A program made the translations under genes and the position numbers. A stretch of 64,000 bases of DNA from NCBI RefSeq assembly GCF_004342065.1, contig NZ_SLZU01000018.1, forward strand, positions 1 to 64,000, written 5' to 3'. A model generated the notes under the pieces. It did not search any database. It was not told the DNA's origin and was given only the letters and a program-made list of their open reading frames with translations. Positions 1 through 9,311 of this stretch are shown here, in pieces; positions within the stretch are counted from its first letter, which is position 1; every line of letters begins with the position of its first letter. The DNA is from Primorskyibacter sedentarius. GTDB taxonomy: Bacteria; Pseudomonadota; Alphaproteobacteria; Rhodobacterales; Rhodobacteraceae.

Positions 1-115
1 ACTCCCAGTCGATCAGGGCCGCGAGCTTCACCAGTTCGTGGCGCATGTCGATCATGTCGACCAGCCGAGGCCGCAGGAGATCGTCCTGTTGTGGTGCACG
101 GTCGCGGTGTTTCAT
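1..115 (-). pseudogene. IS5-family transposase, N-terminal end (cut by window edge)
   Basis: The minus strand from the ATG at 115 encodes 38 residues beginning MKHRDRAPQQDDLLRP and containing LVDMIDMRHELVKLAALIDW, which is the N-terminal pattern I know from a group of IS5-type DDE transposases. The reading frame is still open at base 1, so the rest lies outside the window and it may be an intact transposase. The piece directly abuts other transposon debris on its right. Confidence 0.7.
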
Positions 116-126
116 GGGGCGGGTCC

Positions 127-171
127 GAAACTGCAGGGTTTCCAATGGAACCCTATGAAACCCTGCAGTTC
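127..171. repeat. Inverted repeat / hairpin just upstream of the IS5 transposase
   Basis: GAAACTGCAGGGTTTC at 127-142 is answered by its near-complete reverse complement at 157-171 across a 14-base loop. The position right behind the IS5 transposase start suggests part of the element's end or a structure controlling transposase expression. No T-tract follows, so a classic terminator is unlikely. Confidence 0.5.
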
Positions 172-233
172 AAAGCCAAAGAAATCAGCGCTTTATGACG
201 AAAAATCAGCAGCTTGGACGTTGTTCAATGTGA

Positions 234-506
234 ACCAAAGAACCCTTCGCAGCACCAAAGGCCGTGCTGGCCTATCTGTCGCGCTACAAGCATCGGATAG
301 CTATTTCTAACAGCCGCCTGATCCGTTTCAATACAAACAGCGTTACCTTCCGCGTCAAAGATTACCGTCTCAAAGGTTCGGGCCGCCACACCACAATGAC
401 GCTGGCGACCCCAGAGTTCATCCGCCGGTTCCGCTTTAACATTCACCACAATGGCACATTGCGATGCCGTCGGGAGGGAGCATCCACGCCATCAACAAAG
501 CCGTAA
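234..506 (+). pseudogene. IS91-family transposase fragment
   Basis: The frame reads KEPFAAPKAVLAYLSRY, then HRIAISNSRLIRF, then FRVKDYR and MTLATPEFIRRF. These are hallmark strings of the C-terminal part of IS91/IS801-type HUH (Y2) transposases. An in-frame stop (231-233) and loss of everything upstream show the gene is only a fragment. After FIRRF the sequence leaves the family, so the true 3' end is missing too. The piece is wedged between the IS5 end and the sulfotransferase gene. Confidence 0.75.
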
Positions 507-539
507 GTAGAGGGTATATATGCCAATAACAAAGTCAGG

Positions 540-1463
540 TCATTCAGAAACACGATAGTTTAGATCTTTCAGATCAAGTTGTAGAATTTCTGACATCCTC
601 ATGTTTGATTCTTCGTAGTATTTTCCAAGGTGACGCTCAATTTTATCTTGAAGATACTGAAGATGATTCGATTTTCTATCTATATGGGTTGAAAGTCGAT
701 TGACCAAATTTACAATTCTGTTCCGGGAGCGAACCCGAATCGGGTAGTTATGATATTCTTCCGGAAGATGAGTTGGATTTGGTGCAATTCTATTTAATAT
801 CCGTTCGACCCGCATAGCTGTCACACCACGGCTTTTATGAACGGGCATACTCCCGACATCAGGCTTAATATCTACGCCACAAAAGTCACCTAACTTTTTC
901 AGAAATAGATTTTTGTCAAATTTTAGAAGCTCATAGGGTAATATAAGAAGCTGATCATCTCTGAAGAACTTGCGTAAAATGGAGTACGTCAAGTCATACT
1001 CGAAGTGATCCAATCGAATAATTGGTCGAAATCCATCTCTAAATTCTTTAGGATTCAGCATGTCTGAAATAGATAGAGTTCTACCTTGCCTCACGCTTTG
1101 AAAGTAGTTAGAAAGTATTATAGACCGTTGTTCGCGTATCACTAGAACAATCCGAGCCTCTGGAATTATTTCAGATATTCTTCGGATAGTACTTTCCGCG
1201 TAGTATCTCCCAAAAATCGGATATCCAATCAGGTCCTCTTGGCTGATTGCGGTCACCTTTCCTCTCGGCGCCTTTAGCTCATCTCTTATAGCTTTTTTGT
1301 CTAAGCGATCGGAATGTTGTAGTACAAAATACTCAATTGCCTTCGCCGATTGATGGCCCCAGGGAGTATAGAAATCCTCCATAGATCCAAAAATACTCTT
1401 TTGTAGAAAAGTTGAAGCTGTTTTTTGTAGTCCTATGTGTATAATCGGAGAGAACTCTGCCAT
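540..1463 (-). CDS. Sulfotransferase-like protein (PAPS-dependent)
   Basis: This 307-residue protein begins with IIHIGLQKTASTFLQK (residues 7-22), the 5'-phosphosulfate-binding loop of PAPS-dependent sulfotransferases. The second nucleotide contact region is VLVIREQRSIILSNY (about residues 106-120), with Arg110 and Ser114 where the 3'-phosphate ligands are expected. It would move sulfate from PAPS to a hydroxyl, most plausibly on a sugar of the EPS made by this locus, but the acceptor cannot be read from the sequence. The gene is clearly AT-richer than its neighbours and sits beside transposon debris, which suggests recent acquisition. The protein at 61650-62612 shares the same unusual IRxQxSIxLSxY region, so the two belong to one subfamily. 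It stands alone on its strand. The start ATG at 1463 precedes the P-loop by a short, usual distance. Confidence 0.8.
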   Translation of the reverse strand: MAEFSPIIHIGLQKTASTFLQKSIFGSMEDFYTPWGHQSAKAIEYFVLQHSDRLDKKAIRDELKAPRGKVTAISQEDLIGYPIFGRYYAESTIRRISEIIPEARIVLVIREQRSIILSNYFQSVRQGRTLSISDMLNPKEFRDGFRPIIRLDHFEYDLTYSILRKFFRDDQLLILPYELLKFDKNLFLKKLGDFCGVDIKPDVGSMPVHKSRGVTAMRVERILNRIAPNPTHLPEEYHNYPIRVRSRNRIVNLVNRLSTHIDRKSNHLQYLQDKIERHLGKYYEESNMRMSEILQLDLKDLNYRVSE

Positions 1464-1659
1464 CTAAAGTTAGACTCTTTCTATTTATATATTGTTAGAT
1501 CTCTGGTCGCGTAGAACTAATCTTGTTCTGACCTATCATGCGAGATCGGCCAGAACATCTATGGATGTTTACACCGACTTGTGTACTCCGAGCAATTGTG
1601 CAAGTTGCGGAGCTTTCGTTTCGTGCCCTGGGTTTGTGGGGGGAGCGCTAAAGTCTGGT

Positions 1660-3261
1660 TCAAAGTGGAATGAATCTGGGCAAGACGTCTTGGAGGTTCT
1701 CAAGGGCGTCCTGTAGGCGCTCCTCTGCCATCGCATCGGATTCGTTCGACGAAATCACCGTTGTCAGCCGTACCAATGCGCCATCGGTCCGACCCGTCCG
1801 GATGCCGTCCACCATCAGCCAGTATTTCGCGGCGAAGTCCCAAGCGATGCGTCGGCCTTTCTGTTCGAACCAGTAGTAGACCATCATGCGCAGCTCGCCC
1901 TTCTGGATGATCGCACGGTTGATCTTGAATGGCATATCGCTGTTCATCTGCGCAGTAATGTCTGAGCGTTCCAACCAGGCAATTTCCCAGCCAGCGCCCG
2001 GCAGGCAGATCTCGGGCGAATGCACGCCATCCTGACTTTGATCATCGTACCACGCCATGAAGAGTCCAATTGGCGGAGTCGTATCGTCACGCGCGAGGTC
2101 GACCTGTAGGTAGTCATCCGCGGCCAAAGCTTGCTCTACCCCCGGGGACAAGAACTGCCGTGGTCCCTGCTGACGCCAGCCTCCCAGTTGTCGGGGAAAC
2201 GCGGCGAAACTGTCACGCGCTGCGAGTTGTTCTCCCCGAGACGGCAACACCTGCCAGACACCGGCTGCGACTAGAAAAATCAGGGCCGCTGAAATCAGTG
2301 CGGCAGAGGGCTGGATCAGACGCAGGCGCATGGCCTGCGTGCCCAGCCCTTGGGTGTCGAGATCAAGCGCGTCGACGAGCGTCATCTTTTTCCGGTTGAA
2401 CAGCAGCATGATCCGCGCCAGCCCGAACAAAAGTAGGATGCAGATCAGGAAGATTACCCAGCCTTCAAAGAAATGGCTGAACCCGTCCACCCATTCGACG
2501 CCCCAAGTGTTCACGATATACCCGGCCACCGCGATCCGGACCGAATTCATCAACACTGTGATTGGTACGGCAGAGATCAGCAGTACTGCCTTGTGCCAAG
2601 TGGGGCCACGGTAGAGCACCGCAAAAATGTAGGAGAAACTGAGGATCGGAAATAGGTAGCGCAGCCCTGAACATGCTTCGGCCACGTGAAGCTTGGTGAC
2701 GCCCAGATCGATGATGTTACCGTCGAGGAAGACCGGAATCGACAGGATCTTGAGAAACCACACGCCCAACTCGGAAGACACGAACTGCAGCCAGGTGGTC
2801 AGTTTGTAATATAGGACCCCGGGAAGCGGGAGCATGTAGACAAGGTGCAAGACAGGCGGCCAGAAGTGCTTGCCCGTGGACCAGCCGAAGCTGATCAGCA
2901 GCACCCCGCCCACCCAAAGGATCAGTGCATAGGCGACGATGTCGGAAATCGTGGCAAGCTTACCCAGAAGCCCAAACAGCAGGGCAATCACGATAACGAC
3001 AACACCGATCCAGCGCCGATCCGCGGCACCGTGGTTTTCCGGGACCGTCTTCAGTTGCCTCAGGAACAGCAGTGCGGACAGGAGGGGAATAAGCGGGCCG
3101 TGACTGTATTCGGGCCGTTGCCAAGCTTCGAGAAGTGCCTCGATTCCATCGTCGAAAAAAATCAGGGCGGCAAGTGTGGCCACGATCAGCCAGAACATGC
3201 CCCAGTTCAGAAGACCTCCGAACCTGATTTTGGACTCTGTTGCACTATCCGAAAACGACAT
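1660..3261 (-). CDS. xrtD: Exosortase D fused to an EpsI domain (VPLPA-CTERM sorting enzyme)
   Basis: A 533-residue membrane protein. Residues 20-290 form the multi-helix exosortase domain with all three catalytic-site residues in their family contexts: Cys197 in EACSGLRYL, Arg242 in NSVRIAVAGY and His263 in GFSHFFEGW. Residues about 330-520 form an EpsI-type periplasmic domain (MAWYDDQ, HSPEICLPGAGW, YYWFEQKGRRIAWDF). This fused layout is the one known for XrtD, the exosortase that recognises C-terminal VPLPA-type signals and cleaves or transfers the protein at the cytoplasmic membrane. Three candidate substrates with such tails are at 4370-5185, 24496-25194 and 29931-30539. The gene is monocistronic. 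The ATG at 3261 has only a poorly placed AGG before it, but the reading frame starts sensibly just before the first helix. A 14-bp palindrome lies about 110 bp upstream. Confidence 0.95.
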   Translation of the reverse strand: MSFSDSATESKIRFGGLLNWGMFWLIVATLAALIFFDDGIEALLEAWQRPEYSHGPLIPLLSALLFLRQLKTVPENHGAADRRWIGVVVIVIALLFGLLGKLATISDIVAYALILWVGGVLLISFGWSTGKHFWPPVLHLVYMLPLPGVLYYKLTTWLQFVSSELGVWFLKILSIPVFLDGNIIDLGVTKLHVAEACSGLRYLFPILSFSYIFAVLYRGPTWHKAVLLISAVPITVLMNSVRIAVAGYIVNTWGVEWVDGFSHFFEGWVIFLICILLLFGLARIMLLFNRKKMTLVDALDLDTQGLGTQAMRLRLIQPSAALISAALIFLVAAGVWQVLPSRGEQLAARDSFAAFPRQLGGWRQQGPRQFLSPGVEQALAADDYLQVDLARDDTTPPIGLFMAWYDDQSQDGVHSPEICLPGAGWEIAWLERSDITAQMNSDMPFKINRAIIQKGELRMMVYYWFEQKGRRIAWDFAAKYWLMVDGIRTGRTDGALVRLTTVISSNESDAMAEERLQDALENLQDVLPRFIPL

Positions 3262-3370
3262 ACCTGAAACCCATGATGACCAATACTGCAGTCGGTTGCT
3301 CTGTACCGAGCCGTGATACCCAGTTCAAGCTTTCCAACCCGTGAACGCAAGCCATGATCCCCGGAATGAT

Positions 3371-3384
3371 CCAATCGTGATTGG
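3371..3384. promoter_or_regulatory. Palindrome upstream of the exosortase gene, possible operator
   Basis: CCAATCGTGATTGG is a perfect 6-2-6 inverted repeat in the 280-bp gap between the exosortase gene and the rhomboid gene, both on the minus strand. It lies about 110 bp upstream of the exosortase start, where a transcription-factor site would fit. No matching -10/-35 pair is convincing. The rest of the gap shows no gene. Confidence 0.35.
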
Positions 3385-3541
3385 CTGGATGACCCCTCCT
3401 GATGGCGCTTGTGCAGACAGGATCGGGAGGGATTGACTCAATTTTTTGCTTCGATCTAGCGAAGAACGTATGTCAAAAGCAGGGGGCTAATGCCGCAGGC
3501 TGGTTGGGTCTGCGCCAGACGTTGGGGAGAGGTCAGGTGTG

Positions 3542-4189
3542 CTATTCCGTGTGCGGGCGCGGGTCTATGAGCAGGGCGAGCACCCAGCCCGCGACGAAGC
3601 CGCCAAGATGGGCTTGCCAGGCCAGCAGCCCGTCCATGGCCCACCACAGCACGAGGTTCAGCGCCGCCAGGATCGCTGCGGCACGCAGTATGGGCCAGAG
3701 CGTTTCCTGCAGCGTGTAGCGGTCCACATAGGCCCAGGCCAGCAGCCCTCCCGCCAGACCGAACAGCGCCCCTGATGCCCCGACCATCGGGGCAGGTCCG
3801 GTGGCCAGCGCCGCGTGCCCGACCCCGCCCCCGATCATCGCGCCGAAATAAAGAAGCGCGAAGCCCCATGATCCGACCCGGTCGACAACTTCGCGACCCA
3901 GAGACCAAAGCGTCAGCATGTTGACCGCCATATGCACCAGCCCGCCATGCAAGAACCCGTATGTAAGAAACATCGTGTAAGGCTGAGCCGCGTAATTGGG
4001 CTGCCAGTTCCTGAGAAGCCCCGACCAGAATCCACCGTTTTCATAGACAGTTGCGCGCAATCTGGGAGCAAGGTCCAGGAATTCAGCCAATTGCAGCAAC
4101 CCTTCAATCCCAGTGCAGACCGCGATCAGAAAGATCACGAGCCAAGGCTTGCGGATCGAGAATTCACTGGAAGAGATACGCGTCGACAT
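3542..4189 (-). CDS. Rhomboid-family intramembrane serine protease
   Basis: A compact protein of 215 residues with about six membrane segments and the rhomboid core in order: the HxxxN element (LVHMAVNM, His86 and Asn90), the nucleophile motif GASGALFG (Ser139) and the catalytic His194 in WQAHLGGF near the C-terminus. Rhomboids cut single-pass membrane proteins within the bilayer. The gene lies between the exosortase and one of its likely substrates. VPLPA-CTERM proteins carry a C-terminal membrane helix, so a role in trimming such tails is possible but not shown. The frame extends upstream. An ATG at 4231 has AAGG at good spacing and a TTG at 4249 is also possible. I chose 4189 because it leaves a normal 15-residue cytoplasmic lead before the first helix. 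Confidence 0.85.
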   Translation of the reverse strand: MSTRISSSEFSIRKPWLVIFLIAVCTGIEGLLQLAEFLDLAPRLRATVYENGGFWSGLLRNWQPNYAAQPYTMFLTYGFLHGGLVHMAVNMLTLWSLGREVVDRVGSWGFALLYFGAMIGGGVGHAALATGPAPMVGASGALFGLAGGLLAWAYVDRYTLQETLWPILRAAAILAALNLVLWWAMDGLLAWQAHLGGFVAGWVLALLIDPRPHTE

Positions 4190-4369
4190 TCGCAGACAAT
4201 GACCTTGCGCCGCACCGGATGACAAGAGCATCGGCGAGCCTTGGCACAAGGAAGCGTCCTGACGGACTATCGGCTTGACACTTTTCTTCCGAAATGAGGT
4301 AACGTAAGGTAAGTTTATAAGTATTTAGCGGAGCGAAAGCTTCGTTATTGTGTAAAGGAGTACCCTGTT

Positions 4370-5185
4370 TTGCGTATTTTCGTGATACCTTTTGTGGCTG
4401 GCCTGCTCAGCGCCTCTGCCAGTTCTGCCTCGACGCTCGGTGCCGAGTACTATTCCTTCGCTTCAACATCCGTAACCGTGGTTTCCGCTACCTATGAACG
4501 TTCCGGAGCAGATGCCTTTGCCGCATTGAGCAGAGGGTACTGGCAGGATTGGGGGGGCTTCGGAGGGTTTTACCAAGGCACCGGGGAGTTCTCGCCAGGG
4601 GGACTTGGTACATTGGTGTCGGGAAGCGTTGATCAATATGGCCGCGCAGCGGAGGCTTGGGGGCACGCTAGTCAGACCGAGATCGACAGCAGCAGCTACA
4701 ATATAGGATACCTAACGCCGATGCTGCGTTACGCGCACGAATGTACGAGGTCACCGCAGCATAACTGTAGCGGGGTTGACCGCATTCGTCTGGAAATGTC
4801 CTATGACGTGGGTACCCAGGCCGTTACACAAATTCATGCCCCCCTGACAGGGGCAGCCGTTGCTGAGGCCTCTGCCTTTCTGGGAATGGAGTATTTCCAT
4901 TTTCCGGGATATGACGCAGCTAACCAGATCCCGTGGAGGCCGCGGGATGGCTGGGATTTCCACATAGAGGCAAACGACAATTCTGTCTTCAGCGGCACCT
5001 ATAGCCTGCTTCTGGACCCAGGCTCTGCGCTGGGGCTCGAATTCCGCTGGGATGTCGCAGGAAGCGCCAGCTATGAGCCCCCGCTGGTGACACCGCTTCC
5101 CCCGGCCATTCCACTGATGGCGTCCGGGTTGATTCTGCTTGGTCTGATGGCGCGGCGCCGCTCGCGCGCGGGCGTAAAAGCTTAG
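4370..5185 (+). CDS. VPLPA-CTERM-like surface protein
   Basis: A 271-residue secreted protein of unknown function. It has a Sec signal peptide (residues 1-21, cut near SASSAS/TLG), a body rich in Gly, Ser and aromatic residues, and a C-terminal tripartite tail: VTPLPPAIPL, a hydrophobic helix (MASGLILLGLMA) and a basic end (RRRSRAG). This is the architecture of exosortase substrates, although the signal reads TPLPPA rather than VPLPA. The start is TTG at 4370, supported by AAAGGAG nine bases upstream. A TTGACA element at 4275-4280 could be a -35 box but lacks a good -10 partner. The stop overlaps that of the convergent glycosyltransferase by four bases. It is expected to be handled by the nearby exosortase. 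Two internal Cys (ECTRSPQHNC) may form a disulfide. Confidence 0.75.
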   Translation: MRIFVIPFVAGLLSASASSASTLGAEYYSFASTSVTVVSATYERSGADAFAALSRGYWQDWGGFGGFYQGTGEFSPGGLGTLVSGSVDQYGRAAEAWGHASQTEIDSSSYNIGYLTPMLRYAHECTRSPQHNCSGVDRIRLEMSYDVGTQAVTQIHAPLTGAAVAEASAFLGMEYFHFPGYDAANQIPWRPRDGWDFHIEANDNSVFSGTYSLLLDPGSALGLEFRWDVAGSASYEPPLVTPLPPAIPLMASGLILLGLMARRRSRAGVKA

Positions 5186-6135
5186 GGCGCCCAGAGCGCG
5201 ACGCGGTCCTCCTCTATCTCGGCCACGGCGCGCGCCTTGCCCACCATCAGCGCACGGCGTTGATAGGCCCGGATGAAGGCCCGCAACTCGCTATCGCCAT
5301 GCTGTTCTTCACCCCGCAGCATGGCGCCAAGATAGCCCTGTACGATTGCCAGACCGCCCAGAACATAGGGTTTCTGGCGCATCTTGTTGACCGCAGAGGC
5401 CAACAGGAACAGGGGACCGGTTCCCATGTAATACTGCCCGAACCCGTGGCGACGCCGCCCTGTGAAGATGCTGGTCTGACTCGATCCCATGGGACGCAGG
5501 TGGTTGAAGCGCAGCTCCGGCACGTCCCAGCTGACCGCCTTCCAGCCCAGCATCCGCGCCTTGTGGCAATCGATCCCGTCCCACATCACTTCGCGCACGA
5601 AGCCCCCCAGCGCCTCGAAGGCGGTGACTCGGTAGAACTTGGTCATGCCCAAGGACATGTCGTCAGAGATGTTTTCCGACACCATCTGCCCGTCTTCATC
5701 TTCGAAATAGGCCTTGCCGGAGCAGGAGGCGATACGTGGATCGGCCTCCATGCGTTCCATCAACCCCTCGAAATAGCCAAGGGGCAGATCGAGGTCGAGA
5801 TCGAGCTTGCACAGGTAGGTGTAGTCCGAGGGGGTGATCGTGTCGTAGCCCGCGTAAAAGGCCTCGATCACGCCGGGACCCACGGCGCGGTGGCCGCGGT
5901 CGGGTTTGGGCACGACGGTGATCCAGTCATGCTGCGCGGCATATTCTGCAAGGATCTGCGGCGTCGCATCGGTCGACCCATCATCCACAATGATCCAGCG
6001 CGTCGGTTGGGCTGTCTGGGCCACCACGCTGTCAAGCGTGCGGCGCATGTAGTCTGCCTCGTTGCGGCAAGGAGAGATCAAGACGTAGCTTCGGGGATCG
6101 GGCATGATCTGACTGCTTTGCTGTGGCTGGGACAT
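5182..6135 (-). CDS. Family 2 glycosyltransferase
   Basis: A 317-residue GT-A fold enzyme. The N-terminal nucleotide-sugar site is YVLISPCRNEADYMRRTLDS followed by VDDGSTDATPQIL. The metal-binding acidic cluster DLDLDL follows about 80 residues later, and there is an acceptor-side W-D-G-I-D motif (VMWDGIDCHKARMLGWKA). No membrane helix is evident, so it probably acts on the cytoplasmic face, adding one sugar to the lipid-linked EPS repeat unit. The donor cannot be predicted. I use the ATG at 6135 because AAGG precedes it by seven bases. The frame stays open to 6195. It is convergent with the VPLPA-CTERM-like gene, overlapping by four bases at the stops. Confidence 0.85.
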   Translation of the reverse strand: MSQPQQSSQIMPDPRSYVLISPCRNEADYMRRTLDSVVAQTAQPTRWIIVDDGSTDATPQILAEYAAQHDWITVVPKPDRGHRAVGPGVIEAFYAGYDTITPSDYTYLCKLDLDLDLPLGYFEGLMERMEADPRIASCSGKAYFEDEDGQMVSENISDDMSLGMTKFYRVTAFEALGGFVREVMWDGIDCHKARMLGWKAVSWDVPELRFNHLRPMGSSQTSIFTGRRRHGFGQYYMGTGPLFLLASAVNKMRQKPYVLGGLAIVQGYLGAMLRGEEQHGDSELRAFIRAYQRRALMVGKARAVAEIEEDRVALWAP

Positions 6136-6365
6136 TACCAAGCCTTGTGCCCCAAACCCCCTGTATGCCGCAAGAGTGAGGAGTGCTCCGCTCATACATC
6201 AGACTGTTGCCCTGCACGGAACTGGAAGATTACCGTTGAGACTTGATTGTGCTGATTGTCTCGCCCTTGACGTCAATCCGTCATGACACCGCTAGAATGA
6301 AGGTATGTTTTTCCCGGAAATCTCTGTTAAGGGAAGGCTGGGGGACAAAATTATAGGTTTCGCCT

Positions 6366-7835
6366 GTGCCGACGTTTGCTCTTTTGATCTGGCCCCTTTG
6401 CGCGCTTGTCATCGGACAAAGGCTTCCTTTTCAGAAGGCTTTGATCTGGGGCATCATCGTGCCCTACCTTTTCCTGCCCGAAGCCTTTTCGATCGATCTG
6501 CCAGGTCTGCCCGACCTCGATAAGACAATGATGGTCTCGCTCGGGATACTGATCATCTTCGTTACCAACCGGTCTTCAATTGACCCCGCACCGCGGGAAT
6601 CCGAGGCGCCGCTTTTGCGATTCCTACTGCTTGTGGGCATCATCATGATATTGACCGCGCCGTCTCTGACGGTACTGAACAATCAGGAGGCGCTACGTTT
6701 CGGCAACACCGTAATCCCCGGCCTGCCACTCAAGGAAAGTATAACTGACCCCATAATCACTACGCTGTCGATTGCACCCTATTATTTTGCACGACGCTAT
6801 CTGGCAACCCCGCAGGCGCATCGAAAGATGCTTATGGTGCTAACGATCATGGGGTTGCTCTATTCGGTGCTGATGTTGATCGAGATGCGATTGAGCCCGC
6901 AGTTGCATCGCTGGATCTACGGGTTTCACCAACATTCCTTCTTGCAGCATATTCGCGATGGGTACCGCCCGATGGTTTTCCTGTATCACGGGCTATTTGT
7001 CGGTTTTTTCATCTGCACCTGTGTGTTGGCGGCTTTGGGTTTGTGGAAAGCAGGGCAGGGGGTCAAATGGCTGATCGCGGCTGGATGGCTACTTGTGATG
7101 CTGCTGATGAGCAACAATCTGGGCGCCACCGTGATCTGTTTTCTCATGACAGCTGTCTATCTGGTCACGGGGCGGTGGATTCAGATCCTGTTCGCCATGA
7201 GCATTGGTTTCGTTATCTTTCTATACCCCGTTTTCCGAGGCGCGGGCATTGTTCCCGTCGAACAGATATCGGCCGCCGCGGCAACGGTTTCGGAAGCGCG
7301 CTCCAAATCGTTGGGAACCCGTCTCCGCAATGAAGACATCTCGTTGGAGCGCGCTTTAGAGAAGCCGTTGACTGGGTGGGGACGCTGGGGCCGAAACCAA
7401 GCCTACAACGAGGCCGGCGAGGTCGTCACCATTCAGGAAGGTGTGTGGATTTTGGCGATCACTGTAAACGGTTGGTACGGTTATCTGGGTCTATTCTCCG
7501 TACTCACCTTGCCTGCCATGTTCATGATCGGTGTCTGGCGCCGGAAGGAAATTCCTCCGGAAACCTTTGCGCTGATGGCCATCACCACCGGCAACCTGAT
7601 CTACATGATTCCGACGGCCCTGCTGACACCGGTCAGTTGGATGACATTCGGGGCGTTGACCGGATTCATGTTGAACCGAGTCCAAGGGAACGAAACTGAA
7701 ACTGAAACTGAAATGACCGGTGCAGATGGGCCTGTCTCGCACTACACGCGCTTTGCCGGAACCCGAGTGCACACCCCAATGCAGCGGCCAGCGACAGGGG
7801 TGGCCCATCATGGGCGGACAAAGGCTCTACAATGA
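6366..7835 (+). CDS. O-antigen ligase/polymerase-like membrane protein
   Basis: A 489-residue protein with about ten to eleven hydrophobic segments and a large soluble loop in the second half (about residues 300-370, containing EARSKSLGTRLRNEDISLERA and LTGWGRWGRNQAYNE). This pattern is typical of the O-antigen ligase/Wzy polymerase superfamily, where the loop carries catalytic Arg and His residues. It most likely polymerises the EPS repeat units in the periplasm, as no other Wzy candidate is visible in the window. The start is a GTG directly after an in-frame stop at 6354; the ribosome site is weak. The C-terminal 60 residues are hydrophilic and start with an Glu-Thr stretch encoded by a hexanucleotide repeat. 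Confidence 0.75.
   Translation: MPTFALLIWPLCALVIGQRLPFQKALIWGIIVPYLFLPEAFSIDLPGLPDLDKTMMVSLGILIIFVTNRSSIDPAPRESEAPLLRFLLLVGIIMILTAPSLTVLNNQEALRFGNTVIPGLPLKESITDPIITTLSIAPYYFARRYLATPQAHRKMLMVLTIMGLLYSVLMLIEMRLSPQLHRWIYGFHQHSFLQHIRDGYRPMVFLYHGLFVGFFICTCVLAALGLWKAGQGVKWLIAAGWLLVMLLMSNNLGATVICFLMTAVYLVTGRWIQILFAMSIGFVIFLYPVFRGAGIVPVEQISAAAATVSEARSKSLGTRLRNEDISLERALEKPLTGWGRWGRNQAYNEAGEVVTIQEGVWILAITVNGWYGYLGLFSVLTLPAMFMIGVWRRKEIPPETFALMAITTGNLIYMIPTALLTPVSWMTFGALTGFMLNRVQGNETETETEMTGADGPVSHYTRFAGTRVHTPMQRPATGVAHHGRTKALQ
7692..7715 (+). repeat. Short tandem repeat (GAAACT)x3 plus GAAATG
   Basis: Three exact GAAACT units followed by GAAATG lie in the coding region of the polymerase-like gene and encode alternating Glu-Thr. 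Because the unit is six bases, slippage would change length without breaking frame. Confidence 0.8.
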
Positions 7836-8652
7836 CCTGTCCCTAGCTTGTGCTTTGTTCATAACTAAGGTCGGAAAATTGCATCTTGGTAATCGGGTTC
7901 TTCGTCTGGAGAAAGCGCAGAACCGCAGCATGTTTATTCCAAAGAGCGTGCTGCCATTCCAACACGTAGATCGCTCCATCAGACCTTGAAAGAAAACAAT
8001 CCTACTGAGGGTTGGTGTCTGGGCCCTAAGTCGCGCAGCGCCATGCAATCACCCGGTCGCAGACCTCAGGCTGCGTCGATATCTGAAGAAGAAAGGCCTG
8101 TGGCTGCTTGTTCAGCATGTCGTTCTTTTGGTTTCGTGAGCGTAAACGCGGACTACTTCAGTGGGGGAGGATCAGTCCGCTTTCAGCTTCGTCGTCGGCT
8201 AGGCACATTTTGTTGCGTTAACGCTACGCATATCCTGCAGCACCAACAAAAATACTTAGCGGTACCTTTGTTCAAACGTGGAGTCACCCCAACGCGAGTA
8301 TTTTGGTTCGGTAGAGCAGGGGCCGGTTGACCAGTTTACTAGTCACCAACAGAAAGCGCGACCACAGGATCCCCATGAACCGTGCCGGGTTTGCCGGAGG
8401 CTCCAACTCATTCGTAACCGGTATGAAGATTCCGGTGCCAATGTCCGGCCCCGGTTCTCGGATCAGGGTGTATGGTGCGACCATCCGGGACAGAGGAACC
8501 AGGCGCGGGCAGGCCGATCTATACGATGAGCTGTGAGCTCGTGTTAGTAGCTGGCCGCCTCTGCGACTCGCCCGGTTGCGCCGAGAGCGCGAATCCGTAG
8601 TTGTCGTGTCGCTCGCCGCTCCCGCTTTTTGTCACTGGCAAGGGAGGCGCAT
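7836..8652. other. Intergenic stretch without an identifiable gene
   Basis: About 800 bases between the polymerase-like gene and the IS110 remnant. On the minus strand, bases about 7845-7990 read a plausible protein tail (YVLEWQHALWNKHAAVLRF, then a stop after SYEQSTS), but a stop at its start and no family recognition suggest a gene fragment. On the minus strand, 8284-8484 encodes a 66-residue open frame (MVAPYTLIREPGPDIGTG...) that I do not recognise. The stretch is probably accumulated debris next to insertion sequences. Confidence 0.4.
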
Positions 8653-9262
8653 ATGCGACGCGTGATCGGAATAGACATCCACCGTACTTTCGGGGAGGGG
8701 GTGATCGAGGCGACAGGTAACTACATGGCGGTCTCCCGCGTGCTGACGCCCTATGTGAAGCGGGTGGTAATTGCCAACCCGCTTCAGGTGAAGGCCATCG
8801 CCCACGCTCATGTGAAGACCGACAAGGTCGACGCGGCAACGTTGGCGAGCCTGTATGCCGTCGGCTACTAGCCGGAAATCTGGACACCTGATGCGGCGAC
8901 GGAGGGGATGCGCAGGCTCGTGGCGCGTCGCTATCAGGTCGTCCGGCACCGGACGCGGATCAAGAACGAGGTGCATGCCATCCTGCATACGCATCTGATC
9001 CCTAAATGTCCGCATGCCGATCTCTTCAACAAGCGTGGCCGCGAGTGGTTGATGCGACAGCCGGTGCCGGACGACGAACACGCCACGCTGTGCTGGCATA
9101 TGCTGACGAAGGGGGAGGATTACCGCTGGGCACGGCCCAGTCTCGTAGCGCACGAGAACCGGTCAATGGAACTGGCTGCCGGGTTGCCGCAAGAGAAGGG
9201 CAACCAGTGTGGCGCCACCTATGCCTATCACGTCAAGGAGTTGCGACATCAGGAAATGCGGA
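8653..9262 (+). pseudogene. Degenerate IS110-family transposase
   Basis: The sequence begins MRRVIGIDIHRTFGE, the N-terminal DEDD-type motif of IS110/IS116/IS902 transposases. It then jumps to GVIEATGNYMAVSRVL, so about 40 residues are deleted. It continues with NPLQVKAIAHAHVKTDKVDA and then hits a TAG at 8869. Homology resumes with MRRLVARRYQVVRHRTRIKN and ends with EDYRWARPSLVAHE and GATYAYHVKELRHQE after a second internal deletion. With two deletions, a premature stop and no C-terminal Ser domain it cannot be active. Confidence 0.85.
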
Positions 9263-9311
9263 AGTGTCATAAACTTTGTGTGTCTGGCCCGGCCCATGCG
9301 GTTTCAGATAC

